Of a stretch of 64,000 nucleotides of DNA, positions 25,671 to 33,737 are shown piece by piece (the stretch's first letter is position 1; every line of letters begins with the position of its first letter). Where the stretch lies: the NCBI RefSeq assembly GCF_030658505.1, contig NZ_JAUTXR010000180.1:294085-358084 (forward strand). The letters are read 5' to 3'. This stretch comes from Stenotrophomonas raiganjensis (SeqCode) (GTDB lineage: Bacteria; Pseudomonadota; Gammaproteobacteria; Xanthomonadales; Xanthomonadaceae). The notes beneath the pieces were generated by a model that was given only the letters and a program-made list of their open reading frames with translations, was not told where the DNA came from and searched no databases. The position numbers were made by a program, and so were the translations under genes.

Positions 25671-26354
25671 CTACGCTGCAGCTGATCCGCTGAACCACCG
25701 GATCGCAATTTCCTCGCACGCCGCCTGAATGTCCTTCATCTTCCGGACATGAGCTTTAGGCGCAACGGTCACGGACGCTGTCGGCACGTCAACGACGTAA
25801 CACTTGCGGTGATCCACATGCGAATTGCCTTGCTCGAGCTGCATGTAAACGCGCATGGCGGTGGCAACGTACTCCGCGCCGGCTGAGGTCAAAGGCGAAG
25901 TTTTAGGGAAATGAAGTTTGAGAGCTCCTTCAATCTCGCCAGTCAACCAGTTCCGCAGATAGATATCAGGCCGTACAGATACATACACACCTGCGATCGT
26001 CATGCCCTGGGAGATCGTGCCGGGCATCGACACGGCAACGCAATTGCCCAGATCAATTTGATCGACAGCCTGAATGAAGCTCTCAATAGCATCGGCGGAG
26101 GCGATTCGATCATTGATAGCAAACTCAGATCCCTCTTTACTCTTGCGAAGCTGAGAAGCCAGCGACAACAACCCGGTACGATCACTCATGCCCGAGACGA
26201 TGAAATCAACAATCGCCTCTCGTGCATCCTTGTAGCGTGCAGCAATAAAAGGCTGCGGTGTCTGCTGATCTGAAACAATACGTTTACGTCGCGAGGGGGT
26301 CGGCGCCGTCATGTATTCGCCAAGCTTGTTCAAACTGATTCGAGGGTCTTGCAT
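25671..26354 (-). CDS. Uncharacterised conserved protein inserted between nrdA and nrdB
   Basis: A 227-residue protein beginning ISLNKLGEYMTAPTPSRRKR, then ARYKDAREAIVDFI. I recall this N-terminal pattern from a family of uncharacterised accessory proteins in many bacteria, but know no function. It has no membrane segment. A clean AAGGAG ribosome site lies 6 bp before the ATG at 26354. Composition is AT-richer than nrdA and nrdB. Its partner is probably the 82-residue gene just upstream on the same strand. Confidence 0.7.
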   Translation of the reverse strand: MQDPRISLNKLGEYMTAPTPSRRKRIVSDQQTPQPFIAARYKDAREAIVDFIVSGMSDRTGLLSLASQLRKSKEGSEFAINDRIASADAIESFIQAVDQIDLGNCVAVSMPGTISQGMTIAGVYVSVRPDIYLRNWLTGEIEGALKLHFPKTSPLTSAGAEYVATAMRVYMQLEQGNSHVDHRKCYVVDVPTASVTVAPKAHVRKMKDIQAACEEIAIRWFSGSAAA

Positions 26355-26417
26355 TAGCTAACTCCTTGGAATCGTACTGAGACTGTTTGCACAATCAATG
26401 ACTAAGCTCTCTAGAAG

Positions 26418-26444
26418 GGCTGGGCTACCTGAAGTAGCCCAGCC
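26418..26444. other. Hairpin between the two inserted genes
   Basis: GGCTGGGCTAC and GTAGCCCAGCC form a perfect 11-bp stem with a 5-nt loop directly after the small gene. On the minus strand CTTCTAG follows, so it is at best a weak terminator or an mRNA-stabilising hairpin. Confidence 0.5.
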
Positions 26445-26452
26445 AGTTCTTG

Positions 26453-26701
26453 CTATCGAGCCTTATTCGACTGTGACACCAAGCTGGCTGCCAACGTACG
26501 CGTGGTGGCAGACGATCGCTCGTTGTTCAGTGCGCGGCCCGCACGCTCTTCCATTCGAGCCCCGGTCTGACTGGCAGTCCCACGCTGAGCCAATACCGAG
26601 CCTGCGAGAGATCGCTCAAGCCCAGACGAGCTTCCATTGTTGAGAGTACGTGCCGCCAGCGAGGCAGCCGAAGCGGAGCTAGTTTTAGTATTTCTACTCA
26701 T
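26453..26701 (-). CDS. Small Ser/Ala-rich repeat protein inserted between nrdA and nrdB
   Basis: An 82-residue protein, starting MSRNTKTSSA, rich in Ser, Ala, Thr and Arg with almost no aromatic residues. It shows an internal repeat: SLAARTLNNG, SLAGSVLAQRGTASQTG, AGRALNNERSSATTRTLAAS and LVSQSNKAR share the pattern of a small helix followed by SxxSxT. I recall similar 80-residue proteins in other accessory loci, all uncharacterised. AGAGG precedes ATG 26701; a longer frame to 26767 lacks a ribosome site. It probably forms a unit with the 227-residue gene downstream. Confidence 0.65.
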   Translation of the reverse strand: MSRNTKTSSASAASLAARTLNNGSSSGLERSLAGSVLAQRGTASQTGARMEERAGRALNNERSSATTRTLAASLVSQSNKAR

Positions 26702-26857
26702 GATCAAGCCTCTTAACGGTTCAGGGGGCTTGGTCTCGAATCTTGATCTGCATCTAACCTTTTCCAATTGCAGAAAAGGTATAGTTGGCGCACTTCCTAG
26801 ACGAAGTAGCAGAGCAAGAACACCCTGACCAAGCGTTGGATGTTTTGTGAAGCATCA

Positions 26858-26895
26858 GAAGGGCCCCGAGCTGTAACTCGGGGCCCTTCTTTTTT
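26858..26895 (+). terminator. Strong hairpin with T-run after nrdA, oriented toward nrdA
   Basis: GAAGGGCCCCGAG (26858-26870) and CTCGGGGCCCTTC (26877-26889) form a perfect 13-bp stem, followed on the plus strand by TTTTTT. As a terminator it faces the plus strand, so it would stop antisense transcription entering nrdA. On the minus strand, after the nrdA stop, the stem has no U-tract. It may still slow polymerase leaving nrdA. Confidence 0.65.
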
Positions 26896-29296
26896 ACTGG
26901 CAAGCCTCGCAGGCTTCCGGGTTTTCCAGCGAGCAGGCGATGGCTTCGTCCGGGCTGAATACCTTGGCCGGGGCCGCGGCGCTGACCGTGGTCTTGGCGA
27001 TCTTGGTGGCCGGGCGCGAACGCAGGTAGTAGGTGGTCTTGATGCCCTGCTTCCAGGCGTACATGTACATGGAGGACATTGCGCCGATGTTCGGGCTTTC
27101 CATGAACAGGTTGAGCGAGGCCGACTGGTCGATGAAGGCGCCACGCTCGGCGGCCATGTCGATCAGCGAACGCATCGGCAGTTCCCACGCGGTGCGGTAG
27201 ACCTCGCGCAGGGTTTCCGGGATCTGCGCCACGCCGGCGATGGAACCTTCGGCCAGCTTGATGGCATCGCGCATTTCCGGCGTCCACAGGCCCAGCTTCT
27301 TCAGCTCGTTGACCAGGTAGCGGTTGACCTGCAGGAAGTCACCGGACAGGGTCTCGCGCTTGAACAGGTTGGACACCTGCGGCTCGACGCACTCGTAGCA
27401 GCCGGCGATCGAGGCGATGGTCGCGGTCGGCGCAATCGCGATCATCAGCGAATTGCGCAGGCCGTGTTCCTTGATGCGGGCGCGCAGGGCGTCCCAGCGT
27501 GCGGTGTCTTCCGGCACCACGTTCCAGGCGTCGAACTGCAGTTCGCCACTGGCGGCGCGGGTGTCGTTGAACGACGGGTGCTTGCCACGTTCCTGGGCCA
27601 GCTCGCAGGAGGTTTCCAGCGCGTGGAAGTAGATCGCTTCGGCGATCTTCTTCGACAGGGCGCGGGCTTCGGCGCTGTCGAACGGCAGGCGCTTGCGGAA
27701 GAACACGTCCTGCAGGCCCATGCAGCCCAGGCCGACCGGACGCCAGCGCAGGTTCGCGCGGCGGGCGGTTTCGATCGGGTAGAAGTTCAGGTCGATGACG
27801 CGGTCGAGCTGGCGCACGGCCAGGCGCACGGTCTCGGCCAGCTTCTCGAAATCGAACTCGTTGTGCTCGTCGAAGTGGTTGCCCAGGTTGATCGAACCCA
27901 GGTTGCACACCGCAGTTTCATCGTTGGAGGTGACTTCCAGGATTTCGGTGCACAGGTTGGACAGGTGGATCACGTTGCCCGGACGCAGGGTCTGGTTGCT
28001 GGCGCGGTTGCACTTGTCCTTGAAGGTCATCCAGCCGTTGCCGGTCTCGGCCAGCGTACGCATCATGCGGGCGTACAGCTTGCGGGCAGAGATGGTGCGG
28101 TTGGCCTTGCCCTGGGCTTCGGCCTGCAGGTAGGCGGCCTCGAAGGCTTCGCCGAACAGGTCGGTGAACTCCGGCACGACGCGCGGATCGAACAGCGACC
28201 ATTCCTGGTCGGCTTCGACGCGCTTCATGAACAGGTCCGGCACCCAGTTGGCCAGGTTCAGGTTGTGCGCGCGGCGGGCTTCGTCACCGGTGTTGTCACG
28301 CAGCTCGAGGAAGTCCTCGATGTCGGCGTGCCAGGTTTCCAGGTACACGCAGGCCGCGCCCTTGCGCTTGCCGCCCTGGTTCACTGCGGCCACGGACGAA
28401 TCCATGGTCTTCAGCCACGGCACGATGCCGTTGGAGTGGCCGTTGGTCGACTTGATCAGCGAACCGCGCGAACGCACGCGGGTGTAGCTGACGCCGATGC
28501 CGCCGGAGAACTTCGACAGCTGGGCGATGTCGCCGTACTTGGAGTAGATCGACTCCAGCGAGTCCTGCGGCGAGTCCAGCAGGAAGCACGAGGACAGCTG
28601 CTCGTGGGTGGTGCCGGAATTGAACAGGGTCGGGCTGGACGGCAGGTAGTCCAGGTTGCCCATGCGCTTGTACAGCGCCAGGGTCTCGGACACGTCCTCG
28701 CTCAGCGCGCTGGCGATGCGCAGGAAGAACTGCTGCGGGGTCTCGATCACCTTGCGGGTGTGCGGATGGCGCAGCAGGTAACGGTCGTACAGGGTACGCA
28801 GGCCGAAGTAATCGAAGTTCAGGTCCAGCGCGCCGTCGATGGCGTCGTTGAGCTTGCGTGCATTGGTCTGCACGAAGTTCAGCAGGCGGTCGTTGATCAG
28901 GCCGACTTCATGGCCCCGGCTGACCGACTGCGAGAAGGCGTAGATTTCCTGGCCCGAGACTTCCTTGGCGATGTAGTTGGCCAGCAGGCGCGCAGCGAGG
29001 CGGCCGTACTCGGGCTCTTCACCGATCAGCAGGGCGGCGGTGCGGATGGACAGTTCGTCCAGCTCGCGGGTGGTGGCGCCGTTGTACAGGCCGGAAATGG
29101 TGCGGGTGGCCACGCGCATCGGATCGACGGCGTGCAGGCCTTCGGAGGAACGCTGCACCGCGCGCACGATCTTGTTCAGGTCCACCAGCTCGGTGGTCCC
29201 GTTGCGCTTGGTCACACTCATCGCGTTGGCCGTCGGCGGCGACGTCAACAGGAACTCGCTTTCCTTCTCGATGGTGGCGCTGGATTCGGTGCTCAC
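26894..29296 (-). CDS. nrdA: Ribonucleoside-diphosphate reductase subunit alpha
   Basis: An 800-residue class Ia catalytic subunit. An N-terminal ATP-cone lies at about residues 25-115 (VTKRNGTTELVDLNKIVRAV). The active-site cysteines are in SSCFLLD, NLCTEILE and AVCNLGSINL, and the C-terminal CEACQ gives the redox pair that is re-reduced by thioredoxin. It starts at GTG 29296 with AGAGG 9 bp upstream. The leader contains a NrdR-like box and a hairpin. It is separated from nrdB by 1.3 kb of accessory DNA. Confidence 0.96.
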   Translation of the reverse strand: MSTESSATIEKESEFLLTSPPTANAMSVTKRNGTTELVDLNKIVRAVQRSSEGLHAVDPMRVATRTISGLYNGATTRELDELSIRTAALLIGEEPEYGRLAARLLANYIAKEVSGQEIYAFSQSVSRGHEVGLINDRLLNFVQTNARKLNDAIDGALDLNFDYFGLRTLYDRYLLRHPHTRKVIETPQQFFLRIASALSEDVSETLALYKRMGNLDYLPSSPTLFNSGTTHEQLSSCFLLDSPQDSLESIYSKYGDIAQLSKFSGGIGVSYTRVRSRGSLIKSTNGHSNGIVPWLKTMDSSVAAVNQGGKRKGAACVYLETWHADIEDFLELRDNTGDEARRAHNLNLANWVPDLFMKRVEADQEWSLFDPRVVPEFTDLFGEAFEAAYLQAEAQGKANRTISARKLYARMMRTLAETGNGWMTFKDKCNRASNQTLRPGNVIHLSNLCTEILEVTSNDETAVCNLGSINLGNHFDEHNEFDFEKLAETVRLAVRQLDRVIDLNFYPIETARRANLRWRPVGLGCMGLQDVFFRKRLPFDSAEARALSKKIAEAIYFHALETSCELAQERGKHPSFNDTRAASGELQFDAWNVVPEDTARWDALRARIKEHGLRNSLMIAIAPTATIASIAGCYECVEPQVSNLFKRETLSGDFLQVNRYLVNELKKLGLWTPEMRDAIKLAEGSIAGVAQIPETLREVYRTAWELPMRSLIDMAAERGAFIDQSASLNLFMESPNIGAMSSMYMYAWKQGIKTTYYLRSRPATKIAKTTVSAAAPAKVFSPDEAIACSLENPEACEACQ

Positions 29297-29827
29297 GGCG
29301 TATGTCCTCTTGGCGTGATTGGGGGTGCTCGATGCATCGGGGTGACGCAGGCCCGGGACATGACGGCCCAGGATGGCAGGACGGCGTCGCAGGGAATGAG
29401 ACCCTGCGCCAGCCACTGCCGTTGACGATCGCGGATGGGTACCCCGGGCAACCCCGGAAATTGGGGTTGCTGCGACCGACGGCCACAAGATAGTGGGGGT
29501 AATGGGGTCCGTCAACGCCAAATGTAGTGAAATTCGGCAATCCCTTGCGCCGCAAGGATCGTGCCATCGGCGCCCGGATCAGACGCTTCAGACCTGCCGG
29601 AACGGGCTGCGCAGTCAAGCCCGAAAGGCGTCACGGCGGTGGCACAACGCACCGCGCAAACGGAACAATGACAGCTTCACATGACAGTGATGAAGCTGGC
29701 TAGGGACAACCCTGTGGATAGGTGGTGGGCAGCCGGTGGGAATGCGGTGGACGGGTGACTTCCGGCCGGTGACGCCCGCGCACGAGCAGCCGATGCTGTT
29801 CCTCCGGTTCCGGAGAAGGATGTTCCG
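29297..29827. other. Divergent nrdA / DUF2884 intergenic region
   Basis: 531 bp without a credible gene. GCAACCCC (29448-29455) and GGGGTTGC (29463-29470) form an 8-bp hairpin in the nrdA leader. A NrdR-like box is at 29483-29498. A sequence one base from a DnaA box (TGTGGATAG) is at 29713-29721. A good ribosome site for the plus-strand gene (AAGGA) is at 29816-29820. Confidence 0.6.
29483..29498 (-). promoter_or_regulatory. Candidate NrdR box upstream of nrdA
   Basis: CCACAAGATAGTGGGG fits the 16-bp NrdR pattern (C-A-A-N-A-T-A-N-T-G core). A related TAGTG-containing sequence lies 34 bp farther at 29517-29532. NrdR boxes usually come in pairs about three helical turns apart, so the second copy is weaker evidence. 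NrdR represses ribonucleotide reductase genes when (d)ATP is high. Confidence 0.45.
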
Positions 29828-30664
29828 ATGCGCCTGCGACTGCCCGCGCTGGCCCTGCTTGCCGCGCTTTCCGCCCCTCCGACGCTGGCCGCCGAAGGGC
29901 CGGACCTGCGTTCGGACCAGTGCGGCATCCATACCGACTACGACGTGCTGGTGGACAGCGGCGGCATCTGGCTGCGGCATGGCCCGCAGGCGCCGCATGA
30001 AGTGGTGTTCCACGACGGCGAGCTGAGCCTGGACGGCACGATGGTGCCGGTCAGTGCCGCCGATGCCGCACGCCTGCGCCAGATGGAGGCCGGCGCCCGC
30101 CAGCTGATGCCGGCGGCCACCGCGCTGGCCCATGAGGTCTCCGGGGTCACCTTCGATGCGCTGGACGCCGCCTTCGAAGCGATCACCGGCAAGTCCCGCA
30201 ACCGCCAGATGCGGGCGATGCGCGGCGAGATGCAGGACTGGATCGAGGCCAGCCTCGGCCGCGGCTACTGGGAGCAGGACACGTTCGGCGATGGCTTCGA
30301 CGCGCACATCGAGCAGATGGCCGAGACGATGGCTACGTCGATGACCCGCAGCGTGCTGTGGCAGGTGTTCACCGGCCGCGCCGGGGCCATGGAGCGGCGC
30401 GCCGATCGCCTCGATGCCGAAGTCGACCGCCGCATGGAAGCGCGCAGCCAGCAGCTGGAGGCCAGGGCGATGGCACTGTGCCCGCTGGTGCAGTCACTGG
30501 CAGACGCCCACGATGCGCTGGAAGTGCGTTACCAGGGCCAGCCGCTACGGCTGCTGGAACACGGCGAGAGCGTGCGGGTGGAGCACGGCAACGGCTCGGG
30601 GCTGCATGTGTCGGCCGGGCCGGACGAGCGGCCGCGCGGGAATGCCGTGACACCCTCCCGATAA
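29828..30664 (+). CDS. DUF2884 family protein (YggN-like), secreted
   Basis: A 278-residue protein with a cleavable signal peptide (MRLRLPALALLAALS, probable cut after about residue 21). The start of the mature part, DQCGIHTDYDVLVDSGGIWL, is the conserved opening of DUF2884/YggN proteins. It is periplasmic and of unknown function. AAGGA lies 7 bp before the ATG. Confidence 0.8.
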   Translation: MRLRLPALALLAALSAPPTLAAEGPDLRSDQCGIHTDYDVLVDSGGIWLRHGPQAPHEVVFHDGELSLDGTMVPVSAADAARLRQMEAGARQLMPAATALAHEVSGVTFDALDAAFEAITGKSRNRQMRAMRGEMQDWIEASLGRGYWEQDTFGDGFDAHIEQMAETMATSMTRSVLWQVFTGRAGAMERRADRLDAEVDRRMEARSQQLEARAMALCPLVQSLADAHDALEVRYQGQPLRLLEHGESVRVEHGNGSGLHVSAGPDERPRGNAVTPSR

Positions 30665-30679
30665 CCGCGCGGCGCTGCT

Positions 30680-30752
30680 GTAGAGCCGAGCCCACGCTCG
30701 GCTTCTTTTCGGCACATCATTCAAAAGCAGCCGAGCGTGGGCTCGGCTCTAC
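30680..30752. repeat. SMAG REP dimer
   Basis: GTAGAGCCGAGCCCACGCTC (plus) and the inverse copy ending in CTCTAC at 30752 form a facing pair between convergent DUF2884 and zapE. The whole unit can fold into one long hairpin, since the two copies are also complementary to each other. Confidence 0.88.
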
Positions 30753-30766
30753 AAACGGCACTACCC

Positions 30767-31867
30767 TCACGCCCGGTGCGGGGTACCCAAGTATTCGGCG
30801 CTCTGCATCTCGATCAGGCGCGAGGCGGTGCGCTCGAAGGCGCCCTGCAGGCGCTGGCCGGTATACAGCTCGATCGGCGAGGTGCTGGCGGTGCAGACCA
30901 GGTTGACGTGGCGGTCGTACAGCTCGTCGATCAGGTTGACGAAGCGGCGCGCGGCATCTTCGTTCAAACGGTCGAAGGCAGGGATGCCACCCAGCAGCAC
31001 CGTGTTGAACTCGTGCGCGATCTCGATGTAATCCGACGGCCCCCGCGGGCCCTCGCACAGCGCCGCGAAATCGAACCAGGCGATGCTCTTGCCGCGGCCG
31101 CGCACCGGAATCTTGCGACCCTCGATCTCGATGTTGCCGGCCTTGGCCGGCTGACCACCGCTCAGCTCATTCCAGCGCGTGGCCAGCCACTCATCGCTGT
31201 CAGCCGCCAGCGGCGCGCGGTACACCGGCGAGCGGGTCAGCGCGCGCATGCGGTAATCCTCGGTGCCCTCGGCGTAAAGCTCGACGCAGAAGCGCTGCAG
31301 CAGGCCGATGGCCGGCAGGAAGCTCTCGCGCTGCAGGCCGTTGAGGTACAGGTTCTCCACCGCCGTGTTGGAGGTGGTGACCAGGGTCACGCCCTCGGCG
31401 AACAGGCGCTCCAGCAACCGCGCCAGCAGCATCGCATCGCCGATGTCGGTGACGAAGAATTCATCCAGCACCAGCACGCGCAGGTTGCTGCGCCATTCCT
31501 GGGCGATCTTCGCCAGCGGGTCGCTCTGGCCCTGGTGCTCGCGCAGGCGCTCATGGACGCTGCGCATGAAGCGGTGGAAGTGCGTGCGGTACTTCTGCCT
31601 GATCGGCAGGCCGTCGTAGAACAGGTCGACCAGGAAGGTCTTGCCGCGGCCGACGCCGCCCCAGAAGTACAGGCCCTTCACTGGCTCGGGCTTCTTCCAG
31701 AACGAGGACAGGCGGTCCAGCCAGCCGTCCTCGGCGCTGTCCAGCAGGCCCAGGTGGATGCGGTCCAGCTCGGCCAGCGCCGCATGCTGGGCCGGGTCGT
31801 TCTGCCAGCCGCCTCGGGCGACCCCTTCCGCGTACCGCTGCGACGGGGTCAACTCGGTTGCACTCAT
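30767..31867 (-). CDS. zapE: Cell division protein ZapE (AFG1-like ATPase)
   Basis: A 366-residue P-loop ATPase of the AFG1/ZapE family, linked in E. coli to Z-ring function during constriction. Walker A is GGVGRGKT (70-77) and Walker B is LVLDEFFV. The family blocks FHRFMRSVH and TSNTAVENLYLNGLQRE are present. The start is ATG 31867; a longer frame to 31885 has no advantage. It overlaps the stop of the upstream hydrolase gene by 4 bp. Confidence 0.92.
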   Translation of the reverse strand: MSATELTPSQRYAEGVARGGWQNDPAQHAALAELDRIHLGLLDSAEDGWLDRLSSFWKKPEPVKGLYFWGGVGRGKTFLVDLFYDGLPIRQKYRTHFHRFMRSVHERLREHQGQSDPLAKIAQEWRSNLRVLVLDEFFVTDIGDAMLLARLLERLFAEGVTLVTTSNTAVENLYLNGLQRESFLPAIGLLQRFCVELYAEGTEDYRMRALTRSPVYRAPLAADSDEWLATRWNELSGGQPAKAGNIEIEGRKIPVRGRGKSIAWFDFAALCEGPRGPSDYIEIAHEFNTVLLGGIPAFDRLNEDAARRFVNLIDELYDRHVNLVCTASTSPIELYTGQRLQGAFERTASRLIEMQSAEYLGTPHRA

Positions 31868-32535
31868 GCCGCTGCGCCCAGCCAATGCTTGACGCCGTGG
31901 GTCAGCGCGCCGCGCAGATCGATCAGCTTGCGGTGGAAGAAGTGGCTGGTCTCGGGCATGCGCACCAGCTCATGCGGGGCATCCAGCGTGTCCAGCCACT
32001 GATAAACGGCCTGCGGGTCGACGATCTCGTCCTGCTCGCCCTGGATCACCAGCCAACGGGCCGGCGGTGCGATGCCGTCGAAGTCCCAGCGGCCGGCCGG
32101 CGGCGCGATCGAGATCAGCGCTTCCGGCTGCAACTCGGCCGCGGCCTTCAGTGAAACGAACGCGCCGAAGCTGAAACCGGCCAGCCACAGGCGGTCGTCC
32201 GGACGCTGGCTGCGCACCCAGGCGGCGACGGCCTTCAGGTCGTCCTGCTCGCCCACGCCATGGTCGAACTCACCGGCCGAACCACCCACGCTGCGGAAGT
32301 TGAAGCGCACCGTGGCGATGCCCAGCTCGCGCAGGGTGGTGGCGGTCATGGTGACCACCTTGTTGTGCAGGGTGCCGCCCTCGGTGGACAGCGGATGGCA
32401 GACGATGGCCACGATCGGCTGCACCGGCACATCGGCCTTGGGCAGGTCAACGACCACTTCCAGCGGGCCGGCCGGGCCGTCCAGTTCGAGGCAGGCGGTT
32501 TCGCCGGGGGCGACGGGGAACGAAGGCTTGTGCAT
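31864..32535 (-). CDS. Alpha/beta hydrolase, COG2945 type
   Basis: A 223-residue hydrolase. The nucleophile is S122 in GFSFGAF, the probable acid is in GEQDEIV (169-173) and the base is H198 (SHFFHRKL). The segment VCHPLSTEGGTLHNKVV is typical of this small family. The substrate is unknown. It is translationally coupled to zapE and divergent from the DMT transporter 43 bp away. Confidence 0.82.
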   Translation of the reverse strand: MHKPSFPVAPGETACLELDGPAGPLEVVVDLPKADVPVQPIVAIVCHPLSTEGGTLHNKVVTMTATTLRELGIATVRFNFRSVGGSAGEFDHGVGEQDDLKAVAAWVRSQRPDDRLWLAGFSFGAFVSLKAAAELQPEALISIAPPAGRWDFDGIAPPARWLVIQGEQDEIVDPQAVYQWLDTLDAPHELVRMPETSHFFHRKLIDLRGALTHGVKHWLGAAA

Positions 32536-32578
32536 GGCACCATGATACCGTCCCCCGCCCCTGCCCTGTGCCCGCCCC

Positions 32579-33436
32579 ATGCTCTACCTGTCTTTGGCCG
32601 TGATCTGCAGTGTGCTGGTTTCGGTGTTGCTGAAGGTGGCCGGACGCCGCCAGCTGGATGTCGCGCAGATGGTCACCTGGAACTATCTGGTGGCCGCGAC
32701 AATGACGGCGGTGGTGCTGCAGCCGCCGCTGGATGCACTGCGCGCACCGCATGCGCCGTGGCTGTCCTTGCTGGCACTGGCGGTGGTGCTGCCCTCGATC
32801 TTCCTGGTGCTGGGCCGCGCGGTCGCGGTGGCCGGCATCGTCCGCAGCGATGTGGCGCAGCGCTTGTCGCTGCTGCTGTCACTGGCGGCGGCCTTCCTGT
32901 TCTTCGGCCAGACCGCAACGCCGTGGAAGCTGGCCGGACTCGGCCTGGGCCTGCTGGCGATGGTGGCGATCAGCCTGCGCCCGCGCGGACCGGCGGTGGC
33001 GTCCTCACCCGGTGGCTGGGGCTGGCTGCTGGGCGTATGGGGCGGCTTCGCGGTGGTGGACGTGCTGCTCAAGCAGGTGGCGCTGTCCGGCACGCCGTCG
33101 ATGGCGGCGGTACTGGCCAGTTTCAGCGTGGCCTTCGGGCTGATGCTGGCGCTGCAGCTGTGGCGGCATTTCAGTGACCGCAGCCGGTTGGCCTGGCGCA
33201 ACCTCGGCGCCGGCGCGCTGCTGGGCCTGCTCAATGGCGGCAACATTCTTTTCTATGTGCATGCGCACCAGGCAATGCCGCAGAGCCCGGCCACCGTGTT
33301 CGCCGGCATGAACATCGGCGTGGTGGTGCTGGGTGCGCTGGTGGGCGTGTTCGCCTTCGGCGAGGCGACCACGAAGTGGAACCGCGCCGGCCTGGCGCTG
33401 GCGGTGCTGGCGATCGGACTGATCGCCTGGGGGTGA
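32579..33436 (+). CDS. EamA/DMT-family transporter
   Basis: A 285-residue membrane protein with about ten hydrophobic helices in two repeats, ending with VFAGMNIGVVVLGALVGVFA and FGEATTKWNRAGLALAVLAI, the usual DMT C-terminus. It probably exports a small metabolite. The substrate cannot be deduced. Confidence 0.83.
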   Translation: MLYLSLAVICSVLVSVLLKVAGRRQLDVAQMVTWNYLVAATMTAVVLQPPLDALRAPHAPWLSLLALAVVLPSIFLVLGRAVAVAGIVRSDVAQRLSLLLSLAAAFLFFGQTATPWKLAGLGLGLLAMVAISLRPRGPAVASSPGGWGWLLGVWGGFAVVDVLLKQVALSGTPSMAAVLASFSVAFGLMLALQLWRHFSDRSRLAWRNLGAGALLGLLNGGNILFYVHAHQAMPQSPATVFAGMNIGVVVLGALVGVFAFGEATTKWNRAGLALAVLAIGLIAWG

Positions 33437-33737
33437 GCGTTGGTTGCGGCGGGCCATTTCCGCGCCCGCGGTGGGATGTCACTTTTCTTTTCGCGCGAAA
33501 AGAAAAGTAACCAAAAGAAACGCGCCGCCAGCCGCGAGCCGGTGCTGTGCACCGGTACCCTGCGCTTCTCGATGAACCAGGGGACGGCGCCGAACTCGCT
33601 GCGCTCAAACATCGGCGCCTCTTCGCCCCTGATTCACCTGCGATGCTCGGCTCGCTTGAAGACGGACTGGAAGATCAAAAGCAACGGCAGGATCCGTGCC
33701 GATCAAGGTCCCTCCCAGAGCAGATCCCCGCCGAACC
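33437..33737. repeat. Intergenic element with a 28-bp perfect palindrome
   Basis: ACTTTTCTTTTCGC and its exact inverse complement GCGAAAAGAAAAGT make a 28-bp perfect palindrome at 33481-33508. A second hairpin, CCGGTGC-TGT-GCACCGG, is at 33540-33556. The rest of the 301-bp gap resembles an intergenic repeat I recall from other Xanthomonadaceae. Its translations look like fragments, not genes. It lies between convergent genes and may end both transcripts. Confidence 0.55.

Noticed and set aside
26840..29425. Open frame of 861 codons on the plus strand opposite nrdA
   Set aside because: It mirrors nrdA codons in a high-GC genome, shows no family motif, and is rich in Gly, Val, Gln and His as expected for a shadow frame.
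29713..29721. DnaA-box-like TGTGGATAG near nrdA
   Set aside because: One mismatch, single copy and about 420 bp from the nrdA start; chance is likely. Not an origin: no cluster of boxes, no dnaA or dnaN.
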